From contig VDFB02000003.1 of the NCBI GenBank assembly GCA_007258455.2, forward strand, positions 42,659,986-42,723,985: a stretch of 64,000 nt of DNA. Direction: 5' to 3'. Below the pieces are notes generated by a model. The model had not been told where the DNA came from, did not search any database, and saw nothing but the letters and a program-made list of their open reading frames with translations. Position numbers and translations under genes: made by a program. Shown here piece after piece: positions 36,401-50,100 of this stretch. Position 1 is the first letter of the stretch; every line of letters starts with the position of its first letter. Source of the stretch: Sequoia sempervirens (Eukaryota > Streptophyta > Pinopsida > Cupressales > Cupressaceae).

Positions 36401-37024
36401 ATATCAAGGACACTATTAAGGATATTCAATTCCTATTCGATGACATCTATAGAAAACTTTTTATAACATGATAATGCCTTTGGAGATTGTTCTAAATGAT
36501 TCTTCATAGTGGTTTAGATTTGTTTCATCTAACATGGCATCTCTGGATTCAAACATGTGGACACTTGAGTGGTTTTTAGAGGCACACATCATGAAACTTG
36601 TTTTCACATCTCTCTTTAGGAATTTCTTCTACATTTTCCATTGGATATATTTCTTCCCAAGGGGAGGAATTTTTTTTGGCAATGTTGGATCATCTTCAGT
36701 ATTCTTCTTGATGCATTTACCTTTGGCATAGGAGCTACTTCCTCTTTGGGGGGATAATCATATCATATTTCCTCTCATATAAGGGGATCTTGATTGTAAA
36801 TATGTGACTGAAGCAGTAATTTGGGTCCAGTTATTGAGTCCTACATTCTTTCATCATGTGTACACATTTATTTATTTTTCTCTTTTAGAGAGAAATTGTT
36901 TTAATGAATTTTCTCGTTTTCTCCAATTATTAGAAATTTATTTGTTTGTACATGGCTACCTCATCAAGACTTGTAGTTGAAACCCATCCATACATTCATC
37001 ATTAGTTTTTTAGCTTCTCCCCAA

Positions 37025-37036
37025 GTTTTAGTTAAG
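37025..37036 (+). other. Candidate polypurine tract and 3' LTR start
   Basis: AAGGGGGG directly before TGTTATATTAAATAGG, the typical PPT/LTR junction of plant Copia elements. The LTR would start at 37037-37038 and may run to about 37330-37430. I could not find the 5' LTR. Confidence 0.45.
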
Positions 37037-37439
37037 GGGGGTGTTATATTAAATAGGTAATCGCCTAAATAACTAATTAATTAATTATTAGGTCTTCTTT
37101 TATACTAGCATACTTAATCTAAACTTAGGCCCAGTATTTTTTTGTCTCAAGTTATAAGATGAGCACATATTTCATGATCTAATTTAATCCTAACCTAAGG
37201 TTTCATCTAACTAGAATTTTCTTTTCCTTAATATAAGGTTTTATTTTTGTATTTTGTAACTATTTGAGATAGTTGCATATTGAAGGCTTCAAGGAGTTAT
37301 ATTCTTAGAAGAAGATTCCGCAACAATTTTTTTTGTTAGTGATGATTAATTCTTGTGAACTTACAACCCTTATAAATGAACTTCTTAATCTCTACATTCC
37401 TTTAATTTAATTTATTTTTCCAATTAAAAAAACTGTTAA

Positions 37440-40060
37440 ATTTTTTGAAATGATTGTTGTATGTGTTGATCCAAAGTTGTATTTGTAGTCACATTCTAAC
37501 TCCATGCTTATCTTTGTGATTATTGTATTAGAAAAAAATTCAAGTCCCTAAGCATATGTGTCGATATGTCTGGTGGTATTTGTCTGTCAGGTTTTTACGA
37601 TGTCGAGGTGGTAGATAATTCTCTCCTACATTGACATATCTCAGGAAGTAGTATTTTTATCATGATACTGGGGTGTTTCATGCCCCTACACCTAGTTGGG
37701 AGCTTTGAGAAGGGCCCAATGGCTTGATGGCCCAATAAGGAGAAGATATTGTTTGGCTTTCAAAAAAAAATCACCCCCCCATCCCGTGGGTTTTCATGAA
37801 GGAAGGCTAAAAGGGTCAATACAGGTCCATAGTCCAACATGCAGTTTGAATGGTGTGGTGTCATTGGTCTATTGGAGAATTCTATGATCTTGTCCCATCA
37901 TGTCTGATACACAGTGGGATACCTAATGAGAGACGACTGATATATAAGTAGGAAAGTGAATCTATGGAGGCCCAATGACCTGATTTTTATTGGCAAGAGG
38001 CCCAACATGTCGGGTGAAGGAGGTCATAGTGTACTCAACCTTGGGTACCAACAAATTATCAAAGGCCAGGTCATGAAATTTATTTGGTCTGATATAAATT
38101 TCAATAGGGACCCAATAAAAAGAGGTGTTAATATAAGAAGACTCAGTCAATGCTTTCAATAGGTTTGATTGACCAAAGGAGCTTGCATATTATTTTAAGT
38201 GACTTTTAAGGTGGCATCGACTACCCAAATTTTTTTCGCTATTATTATTTTCAAAACCCAATTTCCATTAATGTAGGGTATCTCTTAGAGCTACCTTGAT
38301 TACTTAGGATTTTTTTATCATCTAGGCCCTCCATCTTATTTGGGTTGCACCTCTACCATTTATTTCTTGTTACTATAGTTCATAGCTTAGGGTTAGATAC
38401 CCAATAAGTGTTTAGAGGATGTTTTTGTCATTGAAAAGGAATAGTTTTGTTATTGGGTGGTCTGGATTTTTTATACAACCACCATAGAAGCTGGATATAG
38501 TTCATTCCTTGGATTGCAAATTTATGGAAGTAAGAGGAGATTTGTAATATATGTGTTTTCTTTATTCTTGATTTTTTTTATTTTTTATTTTGTTTGCATG
38601 AGTTTAATTGTAGAGGTGATGGTTGTAGAAACATTCTAAAACTATTGTAAGTATTGTAATAACATCTTTCATATTGGATATGAATATATTTAGTTCTATT
38701 TTTTATAAGTAAGTATGCTCAATCATTTTTATTTTAGAAATTTTGGTGTATGAAAATATACAATTCATTTTTCCTTTTGTTTCTACTTTATTTTTCATTT
38801 AATAGACAGTGACTCTCTTGTCCATGGAGTAGGCATTGGTATTGAACCATTCATCTAATCTCAAATCATCAAAAAATTCAAAAACATTAAACAATAGTTT
38901 AGTACATTTGAATCAATCATTACTTTGCATTCATTATTGTTAGTATAACTAGGAAAATCATCTTGTGTGAACCTAAAAATTAACTTATTTTATGTGGACC
39001 ATGCTTGCATAGTCACATCATTATTTTATGTGGACCAAGCTTGCATATTCACATCATCTATATAGAGGTTATTGCATTTAGTCTTTCTTGGCCTAGTAAC
39101 TATATTTGAGGTCAAGAATATATTTAGGTTTGGTTTTGGTTATTTTTATTGCCTATTTTGTTTGATTTAATACCTATTTAGGTATATCTCTAGGAACACC
39201 CTCTTGAACTTCCAATTTGGGCCCAAAACATAGGAGAAAAAACCCACTCTCATAGAGTTGGCCTTAAACCCTCCATTGTTTTGTTTGTGAACCAATTTCA
39301 CTTGCTTGATGACATCCATGGCCTTGTGAGTGATATTCCATTCTAGGAAGTGGTGCAGTACTTTTGGGACCCAATAGGATGGTTTTAGTGGTGGGGATCA
39401 TGTTAGTTGTTACCAAGTCTTAGGCAATTGAAAATATTCTAAAACACCTTGGTGATAGATAAAGTTGTCCATTTTGTTTGGGTAAGTTTGGAATCCTATC
39501 AACTTATGCAACCGGATGGAATTAGGGATGAGAATATTTTTTGTTGGTTGATAAAAATTTGAGGATGTTGATGATGTGGACTACGTAGAATTATAATTAT
39601 TCCTTGGAGCTCTGTGGAACTTCAAGTATTTTCTCATTTTGTGAGGTGGCAACTCTATTGTCAATGGAAGTCATTTTTTCTTCAACTATTCATGTTTCAT
39701 GACCACAAATCATGTGATTGTAGTAGGCTATAAGGTATTGTGCTCCTTCCAAAATTTTAAAGTGTGGCTTCTTTGATGATTTTTTTTTGTTTTGTTTTTC
39801 TCCTTTCTACCCTACATAAGTAACATGTAACCATCCATAGATAGTAGAAATATAATTATTTATCCTCGGGGTACCTCATCATTAGTAGCATATGAGTCAA
39901 AAGCTAGATGTTGCATGATGGATCAAATGTCCAAGAATATTATAAGGATAAACCTCCATGTTATTCATATAGTCCAACAACAAATAAAAATTCACATTTA
40001 GACTATCTAACATTCACATTTCAAAATGATTTTGATGGATATGATCATCATGAGGGGATG
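37440..40060. other. Intergenic with a 37-bp tandem duplication
   Basis: No coding frame with domain character. At 38984-39057 the unit TTATTTTATGTGGACC.. is repeated twice with a 37-bp period. Confidence 0.4.
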
Positions 40061-40064
40061 CACA

Positions 40065-40480
40065 TGTTTGAGTGTTTTTAAATTTCATGGGAAAATATCA
40101 TCTTGAAGATGAAGACATATGGATGAGATTTTTTGTTAGTTCACTAACATGGAGAGCGAAGGAGTGGTATGATGGTTTCCATAAGGATTATTTTCCTTCA
40201 TAGAACCATCTTTTGGTTGCATTTGAAAAGGTGTTTTCATTGTGTCTAAATCCTATGATTCTTGTTCAAGGACTAGAAAATATCAAGTGGAAAGAAGAGT
40301 TTGGTATGATGTTCAGTCATAGATTTGTATTTTCTCTTTCCAATATTCCAAAAGTCTTTTGACCTAATATACACTCTTGTATTGGCATGTTTATTGGATC
40401 CTATGATGTTACGCTAGGGCTTGGTTCAGTATGGGAAGAGTTTAATTTGGTAAACATGCAGTAAGTATATTGATGTATTT
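40065..40480 (+). pseudogene. Gypsy-type gag fragment
   Basis: The frame has FMGKYHLEDEDIWMRFFVSS, LTWRAKEWYDG and LLVAFEKVF, the pattern of the retrotransposon gag domain (W..FF..L.W.A..WY..F). One stop lies in its middle. No flanking domains are visible, so it is an isolated relic. Confidence 0.5.
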
Positions 40481-40489
40481 ATTACATTT

Positions 40490-41475
40490 ATGGTTTGAGA
40501 AGGGATGTGATTGTAAAATCATTATCCACAAGTATAAAATTTGTTGGTGATAAAAATGATATTATGATGAGAGCTACACCGCCCGAAACCCACACAAAAC
40601 ACAACAATAGATACCAACACAAAAGATGCGAGACAAAAAATAACTCACTTTCAATTATTTTTAGAAAATGATTATAGATTTAGAAATTACAAATCTACAA
40701 CCTCATGGGCTTGATTCAGTACAACAAAATCAACTCTAAAAGAAAATATATTATTCAGAGCCACAATCTGCACTAATGGAGCCACCTTCTACAACCCTCA
40801 CTTAACCCTTTTATTTTACGCAATAAAAACCCTAGAATGTTCTAGAAAGTGTAACTTTCCCTTTTGTTTTGGTACCAAAAGTCCTGCCATTTGATTTCTT
40901 GCCTAGGAAGATATTTTAATGAAATTCACTTTTTAGTGGGGTAGCTTCTTGGAGCCATAACTTTTGATCTGACCAACAAATCTTCAATTGTAATATATCG
41001 TTGGAAAGCTTGTGAAGAGATTTACAACCATCTTTCACCAAATCTAAAAGATCAGAAATTTTGCACCTTGTTCCAAGGCTCCAAAGGGCCTCAATTTTTA
41101 GTTTTAAACATCATTGGAGAAATTCCTTGGGATGAAAATTTAATATCTTTGAAACGGTACAAGATTTTGTAATGATTCTTTCACCAAAAATATTATTTTC
41201 CAATTTCACTCCTTGGGGTTAATTTTCGTGTTCATACAACTCAAATAGGTCAACTTACTAAAAATAGCAAATCTGACTATTTTTGGTTGTTTCAAACTTC
41301 TAACTATCCCAAAGACTGCATGAGTCGCCATGGGCCCCAAGACAACTAAGGAAACTACAAACAAATGAAAATACAATATTTTTGGGTGATGCAAGATTGC
41401 ACTTACATCACTGGATGCTCCTACATCATATTATGTATAGTGAAGGCATGAATATTACATCAATTTCTAGCACAA
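40490..41475. other. Intergenic, nothing recognised
   Basis: AT-rich, without conserved frames or clear repeats. Confidence 0.4.
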
Positions 41476-42990
41476 TATCAAGTGATGGTTGTGTTTGTAG
41501 GTGGGTATATGAAGGTTTTGATGAAATATGTGACAATAGTATATGTGAAGCAATTTTTCCTTAATCATTTTATATTTTCAACTTTTTATGTTTTTGGCTT
41601 CGGATGTGTCCGTGCTCAAGTAAAGTTGTTCGGAAAGGTGCATAATGTGCCACGTGGTGGCTACGCGACTTTCATTTATCGCCTTCCTTTCAGGAGAAGG
41701 TCGGGACACATGTCAACTCGGCGAATATTTTCTCAAGGAGCTATTTTCACAAGTTTGAAGCTTTCCGCCCATTTGACACATCATCTCTTCACTGCAGGCA
41801 GTTTGTGTTTCTACAAAGCGATCTCTTTTGGAGTTTGTCAAAGCTTGCTAGCCCCTTTTTGGTTTTCAAGATGAAGGCTTTGAGTCGGCATCATTGGGTT
41901 ACATGACTGGTCAACTAGACTTTTTCTAGGTTGTTTTCTAGGATCTGATTGCTTTCAAATAACTATCTTTGCTAAATATCTAAAAGGCATTAATGCGGAA
42001 GTTGAGAATTGATGAGCAAAGATTGCTATGACCTAACTAAAGATCTATGATCAGATCATGTGCTATCAAATGCCAACATCTGGCAGTAATTACTTCTATG
42101 TTGTAGTGGCAGTTTTCTCTTTTTGCAGCTATAAAGGAGAGGTGGCGACATAACAAAGGGTTGGATTCCTAGTTTCAGTTTCCTTTGCTGAGGAAAAAGT
42201 TTCTTTAGTTTTCTTAAGTTATAGAACTATTTTCAGAAGTAGAATTGCACAACTTCTTTTCTCTGGCATGTTATATTGTTTATGCTCAAACTATTATTGG
42301 ATTGGCATCCGACCTCTGTTTTAAAGTTCATTTGATATTTAAGCACAAACTATTTGGAAGAAATCTTTGAGACTGTGCATGTATGGCCTTTATCAAGCTT
42401 TCCTTCTTTATGCTTTCGTCCTGAATAAAACACTTTGTCAAGTTGAATTCAAATAGTTTAAGTTTATTTCCATGATGTAGGCTTATATGGTAGGATAATA
42501 ACTTGTGAAAATTGGATTATGTCTTTGGACTTCTCTATTTTTTTGAAGGGTTGTTATTTTTTTATATTGTGTTGTAATAAGAGAGAGAGTTTCTATAATT
42601 TTTGAACATTTTTCTGTTAACCTTGGAAATATTTGTGTTTGATCGAACCTTAATGAACACTTCCTGCTGAGAGATTTGAAAGACTACATTGTGCTTGTAG
42701 TTAGCCTTTGTTGTTCGTTCTCTTCCCAACAATGAAGGGTTGTGGCGTTCTGTGTCTAAATATATCATTCATAGGAAAGATTGGGTTTGAAATTTTGTAA
42801 AAGCTTTGACATATCACCATCTTTATGTTTTATGTTTTATGTTTATATTTCCTTCTACCCTTTTCTCCAAAACTCAAAGAAGAGCCGAATTTTTATAAAA
42901 ATCTTGGAGGTATACAGTGAGGCGCAAATCAGTCCCCCACTCGTTGAATTTCCCATAAGACTGTCAGAGAGGCGCAAGCTTTGATGATCA
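41476..42990 (+). repeat. Probable 5' LTR of the Tat-like Gypsy element (start uncertain)
   Basis: It lies directly upstream of the PBS at 43004. A TATAAAG box is at 42130-42136. A plausible LTR end is TGATGATCA at 42990. The left boundary is a guess, since no second LTR copy is recognisable in the window. Confidence 0.4.
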
Positions 42991-43003
42991 ATAGTTCTTT
43001 TTT

Positions 43004-43020
43004 TGGCACGCTCGGTGGGA
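43004..43020 (+). other. Primer binding site of the Gypsy element
   Basis: TGGCACGCTCGGTGGGA closely resembles the TGGCACGCCCGGTGGGA-type PBS of Tat-lineage plant Gypsy elements (from memory of the family). Confidence 0.55.
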
Positions 43021-43322
43021 CACAAAGTTCTTTGAGTCCCTGATTAGAAGTTAAAAATGTTTCTTAAATCAGGCTAAGGAAATAAATTGGAAGTTTCATG
43101 CCCAAAATCCAAACAAGAGCATCTTCAAGAGGCCATTTCCAGTACTCCCAGTTACTTGCTTCGAAACCTAGGAGAAGAAGACTTACAGGTTTTGTATCAC
43201 CTGTAAGGAGCAATAGAATGAGAAGTAAGAGCCCAATATCCAGAGCCTTATCTACTCCACATGGAGGCTCAACCTTCTAGATCAGGATACCTGTATACCT
43301 GATTCATAGGAATTTTTTCTCC

Positions 43323-44524
43323 ATGGCTCATGTAGCTTCCCCTACTCCTAGAAATTTCATAACCAAGGATAGTGGTAGTCCGCTACAACCACCTATGCCC
43401 CCAGATGTATGGTCTACCATACCTGCTAACACCCTCAAGGCTATCCAAAAAAATTGGGAGGATATTTCAAAACCCCCTCCAAACACCTTCAAGATATAGC
43501 AGAGGTATGTAGGGTACATAACATAGCAAAGGAGAATATCACCCTTAGGCTGTTAGCTACCTCCTTCAAAAGAAAGGCTCAAGATTGGTATCGATCTTTG
43601 TCCTTGGGTTCTATCCTCTCCTAGGATTAGCTCGAAGAGAGGTTGTTCGAACGCTTCTTAGAGAAGGGAGATCATTCTTCATTGCTACATCAACTAATCA
43701 CCATCAAAAGAGCCCCACAAGAGGCCATGAGTGACTTCAACACTAGGTTTCACAAAACCTAGCAAAGAATCCCTATGACTTCTCGACCCCTGGCTGCGAT
43801 GATATTTATGTTTTACCTAAAGTATTTCAATTCAGACATCACAATGATGATAACCTCCATGGGAGGAGATATCTTACCTGATGCATATGAGTTGGTTGTG
43901 CATGCAGAAAACAATTTGATTGATACTGAGAAGCTTCCTCCATGACCTTTGATGCCGGTATTTGTAGAAATATATGGTGGTCCTTGAGAAGAGGCTACGT
44001 CAAACACTTATGCTACACAACTGAAATCGACTATGCCACAGTCCATGTACGTGTACCCCGCCGCTCAGACAAGCACATTAGGCTCTTTCTCTATAGCAGT
44101 AGACATAAACAACATGAAGAGTCTCATGCAGACTTTTGCTAACAAGTTGGTTCTTATCAAACAACAGCAAGCAACACCTTCGAAGTAGACCACTCAAACC
44201 TATGGTGGAAGTAGGCCATCCTATCAACAAAATACGTATCAAGGGCCTTCCTAAGTAGGAGGTCAACAAACGGTGTCCGTAAACTAGATAGTTCAAGTCA
44301 CCATGCTGCTACAGATGGTTAAGGACAACCAAAGTAAAGAGTTAATCCCAAACCAAAACAACTTGGCAGAAAATGATAATGCATGGTGCTTCCCATGTAG
44401 TGATAGTGATATGCTCCAAAATTGTCTGAGGGGAAATATGCAACAAAAGATAGCGGAACAAAGAAGCAAGGGTGTGTAACCAAATGCAGAAGAATATGAG
44501 TCCTCCGAAATGGAAAATGCCCGC
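43323..44524 (+). pseudogene. gag: Gypsy (Tat-like) gag, 5' part
   Basis: ATG 43323 opens a proline-rich leader (PPMPPDVWSTIP), then the gag core (LRLLATSFKGKAQDWYRSLS, LLHQLITIKRAPQEAMSDFN). A degenerate zinc finger (WCFPCSDS...NC) is near 44390. Several TAG/TGA stops and at least one frameshift are present. The frame is cut at 44524 by the minus-strand Copia insertion and resumes at 54326. Confidence 0.75.
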
Positions 44525-46820
44525 GATTGGAAGTGGATTCACTTTGAGAGGGGGGGTGAATTAGAGTGATATAATTTTTGAACTCTTTGCTTTGAATGCA
44601 CAACTTAAATGTTTTGACCTTGAAACAATGTGGCAGATTTAACCAAACAAATGAACACTTAAACTTTGTAGAAAGATATGCAAGAAAATCAACTTATATT
44701 AAAAGCATCATGTAGCATTGTTCCATCAAATTGTGAACAATATTATTTATGCTTTTTGAAACAGGACTTCAACTTTACACAATAAAAGTTTAACTTGCTT
44801 TATGGAAGAGTTTTGAACAAACTAAACTTTGTCTTTTAAACAAACTAAAAGTATTAAAGAATTGACTAACTGAACACATCAACTTGAAACAGAATGAGAG
44901 ACAAAAATAACATCACATAACACAAAGATTTCCTGAGTGGAAAAACCCTCTTGGGGGATAAAAAACCACTCGCAAACTGATCCTTTTATTCATTCAAAAA
45001 GAGCACCAACTTTGTTACAATGTGGAGCACCAACTCCAATAACTTTTCTGAAGCACCAACTTCATAGGAGCACCAACTTCTCAATGCACAGTCACTGTCT
45101 ATATTGTAAACACCAATGACTTTACAACTGCATTTTATTTGCAGTCCCAAAATCATTAATGAATACAGGCATATAAAAGATATTCAATGATTCCAACTAC
45201 ACCATGAACTGTTCATAACAGTACCACAATAATTTCTCATAAATCTAAATGATATCTTTGTTATAAGAACCAGAGATTTTACACAATAAAAAAACCCTCT
45301 TTCCTCTTCTCAAATATTGCAGATATAACAATGATATAACCAACAAATGCTTTGTTTAGACTATTTCATCTCATCTTCGTGTCATATGTTTTTGCAAAGT
45401 ATATATACAATTTTTTTAAACGGTTATTCATCGTGTCAAAAACCCGTATTCAATAACCAGGGTTTTATAAACTGGTAAACAATGTTGTTTAATCATGATA
45501 CCCCTAAGGGTTTAAAGAATAACCATATATATATCAATTAATTGCCACTAAAAATGATAAAACGTTTGAGCAGACTCGGGTTAGTAAAAATTGAGATTAA
45601 TCTTTAACACATTTCTAATCTCCATCAAAATCTTAACCATAAAAACGGTTATATTTGAAACCAACAAAAGATCTTTCAAATCGAAAACCAATTACCTATC
45701 AAGGGGGCCAAACTTTTACCAGTTGACTGTGTAACATCTTCATAACAACCTCACTAAAACTCTTCAAGCTTTCAACTTGAAAACCAGCTGTATACCATGG
45801 TCCATTATCCTCCATGGTGGCGCTGCTAGGGTTCACAGTGTTTACAAAATGAGACAAATCTTTTGTTTACCCTATTTCTTCCTTTTCATCGAATACTCAA
45901 CAAAAAATAGTAATCAATTGGAATCCACAAACTGAATTATAATCATTTTAAGTTCCATCAAATACTGACAACATGATGCTATAATCAAGTGCCAAATCAC
46001 TGCCCACATGTAATGCCACGAAAGTCAATCATTCTAACATTCGACTAACCAAGTCAATCTTTGACTATGTCGCTGCCAAAGCCAAGTAAAACCCGATATC
46101 ATTGAAATATATATCAATTTCAAACCAAACATTAAGTGGAGCTCGATACCATGCAAAATGGTCAGCTACTAAACACTATGCAATAATAAATGAAGCCCGA
46201 AAGTGACCACCAACAGCCATTTAAATGGCTTGTATTTTAAATATTAACAACCCGATATGCAATAAACAATATGACTATTGTATCATGATGAGCCTGGTAA
46301 GCATTATGGAGGGTGTTATGCACTTTGAAACAAATTATCAGATATGCAATAGAAGCTTGATATAATATTGAACCCAAGTAAAATGTGAAGCTGTATATCG
46401 ATGAAGCTATATACAATAGCCAACTTAAGAATACAAATCTAACTATGTATCAACTCTGTGAGCAAGCAATATTCCTCATGTGAACTAAAGCCAAAAACCA
46501 TAGAACTAGAAACATATTACCTTCCATCTGAGTAATGATGTAATAATGTAATCACTTGTATATCAAACACCTGTATAAGCAAGATAACCTTTATCTGCAC
46601 ATGAAGCTCAACCTGATTAGTACCATAAGATATAACAAATTTGAATGTAAACCAAAGCAATAATTATGTCCATAGCCAAGATACTGAATAAAGTATCACA
46701 ACAACAATGTTGGGAGGCATAACACCAAAGTATCACAATATCAATTCCATGAGTCAGAACACCAAAGTGCCATATTATTTTTGAGATCAAGGACAAATAT
46801 GCACAAAGAGAAAGTCAACA
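44525..46820 (-). repeat. 3' LTR of the SIRE-like Copia element
   Basis: Minus-strand 5' end TGTTGACTTTCTC. The other end reads GATTGG on the plus strand where the partner keeps TGTTGG. It contains four copies of a GAGCACCAACTTC-like unit at 45001-45085. Confidence 0.92.
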
Positions 46821-46833
46821 AACGCCCCCTTTG
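46821..46833 (-). other. Polypurine tract of the SIRE-like Copia element
   Basis: CAAAGGGGGCGTT on the minus strand directly before the 3' LTR. Confidence 0.8.
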
Positions 46834-47181
46834 TCCTTGATGAAAAAAAATCTGAGCCATTTGAAACAAATCACATCTGAAATGAAGAGCCAATCAAACA
46901 AAAACTCTGAGCCTTCTGAAAAAAATCACATCTAAAATGAAGAGCCAATCAAATCACATCAATGTCAAACCAAAGAATGATGCCAGTATACCAATAAATG
47001 CCAGTGACACTCATGTTTCTCCCCCTTTTTTGTCTCAAAGACAAAGGATAATCAATGAAATACCAAAAACCAATAACAGAACCAGCTGCAAAAATAGCAA
47101 TGAAGCAGCAAATAAAGCATAAAAGCAGCAAGAAGTTGCGAGGAGAGCTAAGAATGCTCCCCCTGAAGCAATGATGGAACA
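46834..47181 (-). other. 3' noncoding region of the SIRE-like element
   Basis: Between the RNase H stop and the PPT. It holds an imperfect 55-bp tandem duplication at 46848-46960 (CTGAGCC at 46852 and 46907). No frame is present. Confidence 0.6.
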
Positions 47182-50100
47182 TTAAGAGACTAGGGATTGA
47201 GAGATAACTCCCAATCGAGACTGAAGTCTTTCAAAAACCTCTTTAGCCAAAGACTTAGTAAAAATATCCGCCACTTGTGCTTGTGTAGCTACATATTGCA
47301 CAGTAACCTCATTTTTCGAAACCTTTTCTCTCAGAAAATGAAATTTAATTGCAATGTGTTTGGTTCTTGAGTGCATAACATGATTCTTTGATAAATTAAT
47401 TGCACTAGAGTTATCACAAAAGATGGAAATAGGTTTAGCAACATCAATACCCATTTCTGAAAGTGTTTGAGCCATCCAAAGAAGTTGAGTGTAGCAAGAT
47501 GTGGCTGCAATGTATTCAGCTTTTGTTGTTGATAATGAAACTGAATCTTGCTTTTTGTTGTGCCAAGCAACAAGACAATCACCAAGATAAAAATTTGCAC
47601 CACTTGTGCTTTTTCTATCATCAAGACAATTAGCCCAATCAGCATCAGTAAAAGCCATTAAATTAAAATCATTACCCCTAGGATACCAAAGACCAAAGTC
47701 AAGAGTACCCTAGATATACTTAAATATTCTTTTGACAGTAGTAAGATGGCACTGTTTTGGTGCAGATTGGAATCTAGAGACCATACACACAGCTTGCATT
47801 AAATCTGCTATGGAGGTAGTTAAGTATAACAAGCTGCCAATCATTGATCTATACTCAGATTTATCAACATTGGGAGAATCATCAATTTTAGATAACTTAC
47901 AGGAAGTTACCATCGGTGTGCTCATTGGACGACAGTCATCCATTTGAAACCTTTTCAACATTTCTTTTGCATATTTTGTTTGTGATAAAAATATCCCCTG
48001 TTCAAGCTATGAAACTTGGAGGCCAAGAAAGAATGCTAGTTCACCTAACATTGACATTTCAAATTCTGATTCCATAATCTTTGAAAACTTCTTAGATAAG
48101 GCATCATTGTTGCAACCAAAGATTATATCATCTACATATACCTCAACAACTAGTATATCATTACCTTCTTGTTTAACATAAAGATTGTTGTCCACACCAC
48201 CTCTTTTGAAACCATTTGTTGTTAAATGTGCATCCAATCTAGAGTACCAAGTTCTAGGAGCTTGTTTTAGACCATATAAGGCCTTTTTCAACCTGTAAAC
48301 ATGATTAGGCTTATCGTGTACAACAAAACCTTCAGGATATTCCATAAAGACTTCCTCATCCAAATATCCATTTAAAAAAGCATTTTTGACATCCATTTGA
48401 TATACCTTAAAATTCTTAAAACAAGAATATGCCAAGAAGATTCTAATGGATTCAATTCTAGCTACAGGTGCATAAGTTTCATCAAAATCAATACCTTCTT
48501 GTTGTGCATATTTGTTGCACACAAATCGGGCTTTGTTTCTAACCACTTTTCCATATTCATCCAGTTTGTTCCTGAATACCCACTTGCCACCTATGACATT
48601 CTTGTCATCAAGTCTTGGGACTAATCCCCAAGCTTTGTTCTTTTCAATATAACTGATTTCTTCCTGCATTTCCTTCAACCAACAATCATCATTTAAGGCA
48701 TCAATAACAGTTTTAGGCTCAAATTCAGTTATCAAACAAAAATGTTTAGCAATTTTCTTTGCTCATTAACTTTTGCTCTTCTTCTTGTTAAAACTCCTGC
48801 ATTTTTATCTCCAATTATTAGATCTTGAGGATGATTTCTCATAACAATCTTAGAAGGTGTTTTTGGAGGTATTATTTTAGAATTTGAGTCATCTTCCTGT
48901 TGTGACTCAACTACTTCAACAGATTTAGAAGTTTTAGCAGATTTAGGAGTGATATCAATATCTGCCATAATCTCCTCTTCATCATCCTGCACATGATCAT
49001 AATCTAGGAGCAATATTTCATCAAACTTCACATTAATAGATTCAACAATCTTATTCAACCTTTTATTGAAACATTTATAGACTTTTCTATGAGTAGAATA
49101 ACCTAAAAAGATACCTTCATCAGATTTAGACTGAAAGCTTCTTAAGTTTTCATCATCCTTTTTTATAAAGCATTTACAGCCAAATATTCTGAAGTAATTA
49201 ATAGAAGCAGATTTACCATACCAATGCTCATATGGAGTGAAGTTGGATTTCACCCTTATTTGTACTCTGTTTAGAATGTAAACAATTGTATGAACAACTT
49301 CTTTCCAGTACCTGTCTGGCAGTTTGGCTTCATCTAACATTGTTCTAGCCATTTCTTTCACTGTTCTATTTTTCCTCTCCACAACCCCATTCTGTTGAGG
49401 TGTCCTTGCAGCAACATATTGCCTTTTTATGCCATGTTACTCACAATAATCAATGAATTCTTGAGATGTAAATTCACCTCCTTTGTCTGATCTTAAAAAT
49501 TTAAGTCTCATATCAGATTCTTTCTCAACCATCTTACGAAATTTTTTAAATCTGTCAAAAGCTTCAGATTTATGTTTGAGAAAGGTTATCCAAACCATCC
49601 TTGTATAGTCATCTACAAATAACAAGAAGTATTTCTTACCATTTATTGACTCAGTCCTAGTAGGACCACAAAGATCAGTGTGTACAAGCTGCAATGGCTT
49701 AGTAGAAGAATGTTCTTTAGATTTAAAGCTCACCTTAGTTTGTTTTCCCTTAAGACATTCATTACACACTGTATTTTTTGGTTTACTCAATATAGGCAAG
49801 CCTCTCACATTCTGATTTTTACTTATTCTAACTAGATTGTCAAAGTTTATATGCCCTAAACATTTATGACATAACCATTTTTCTTCCACTTCACCCATAA
49901 GACACATACCTTCACTGCTTTCATGACTAGAAGAGTCAAGAAGATTTTAAATGTTTCCAAAAGTTCTCAAACCTATTGCAACTGTTTTACCAGATTTGTT
50001 GTTTTTTATTTCACAACCTTGTGCACCAAATGTGACATGATATCCATTATCACAAATTTGACTAATGCTTAGAAGATTATGTTTCAATCCTTCTACATAA

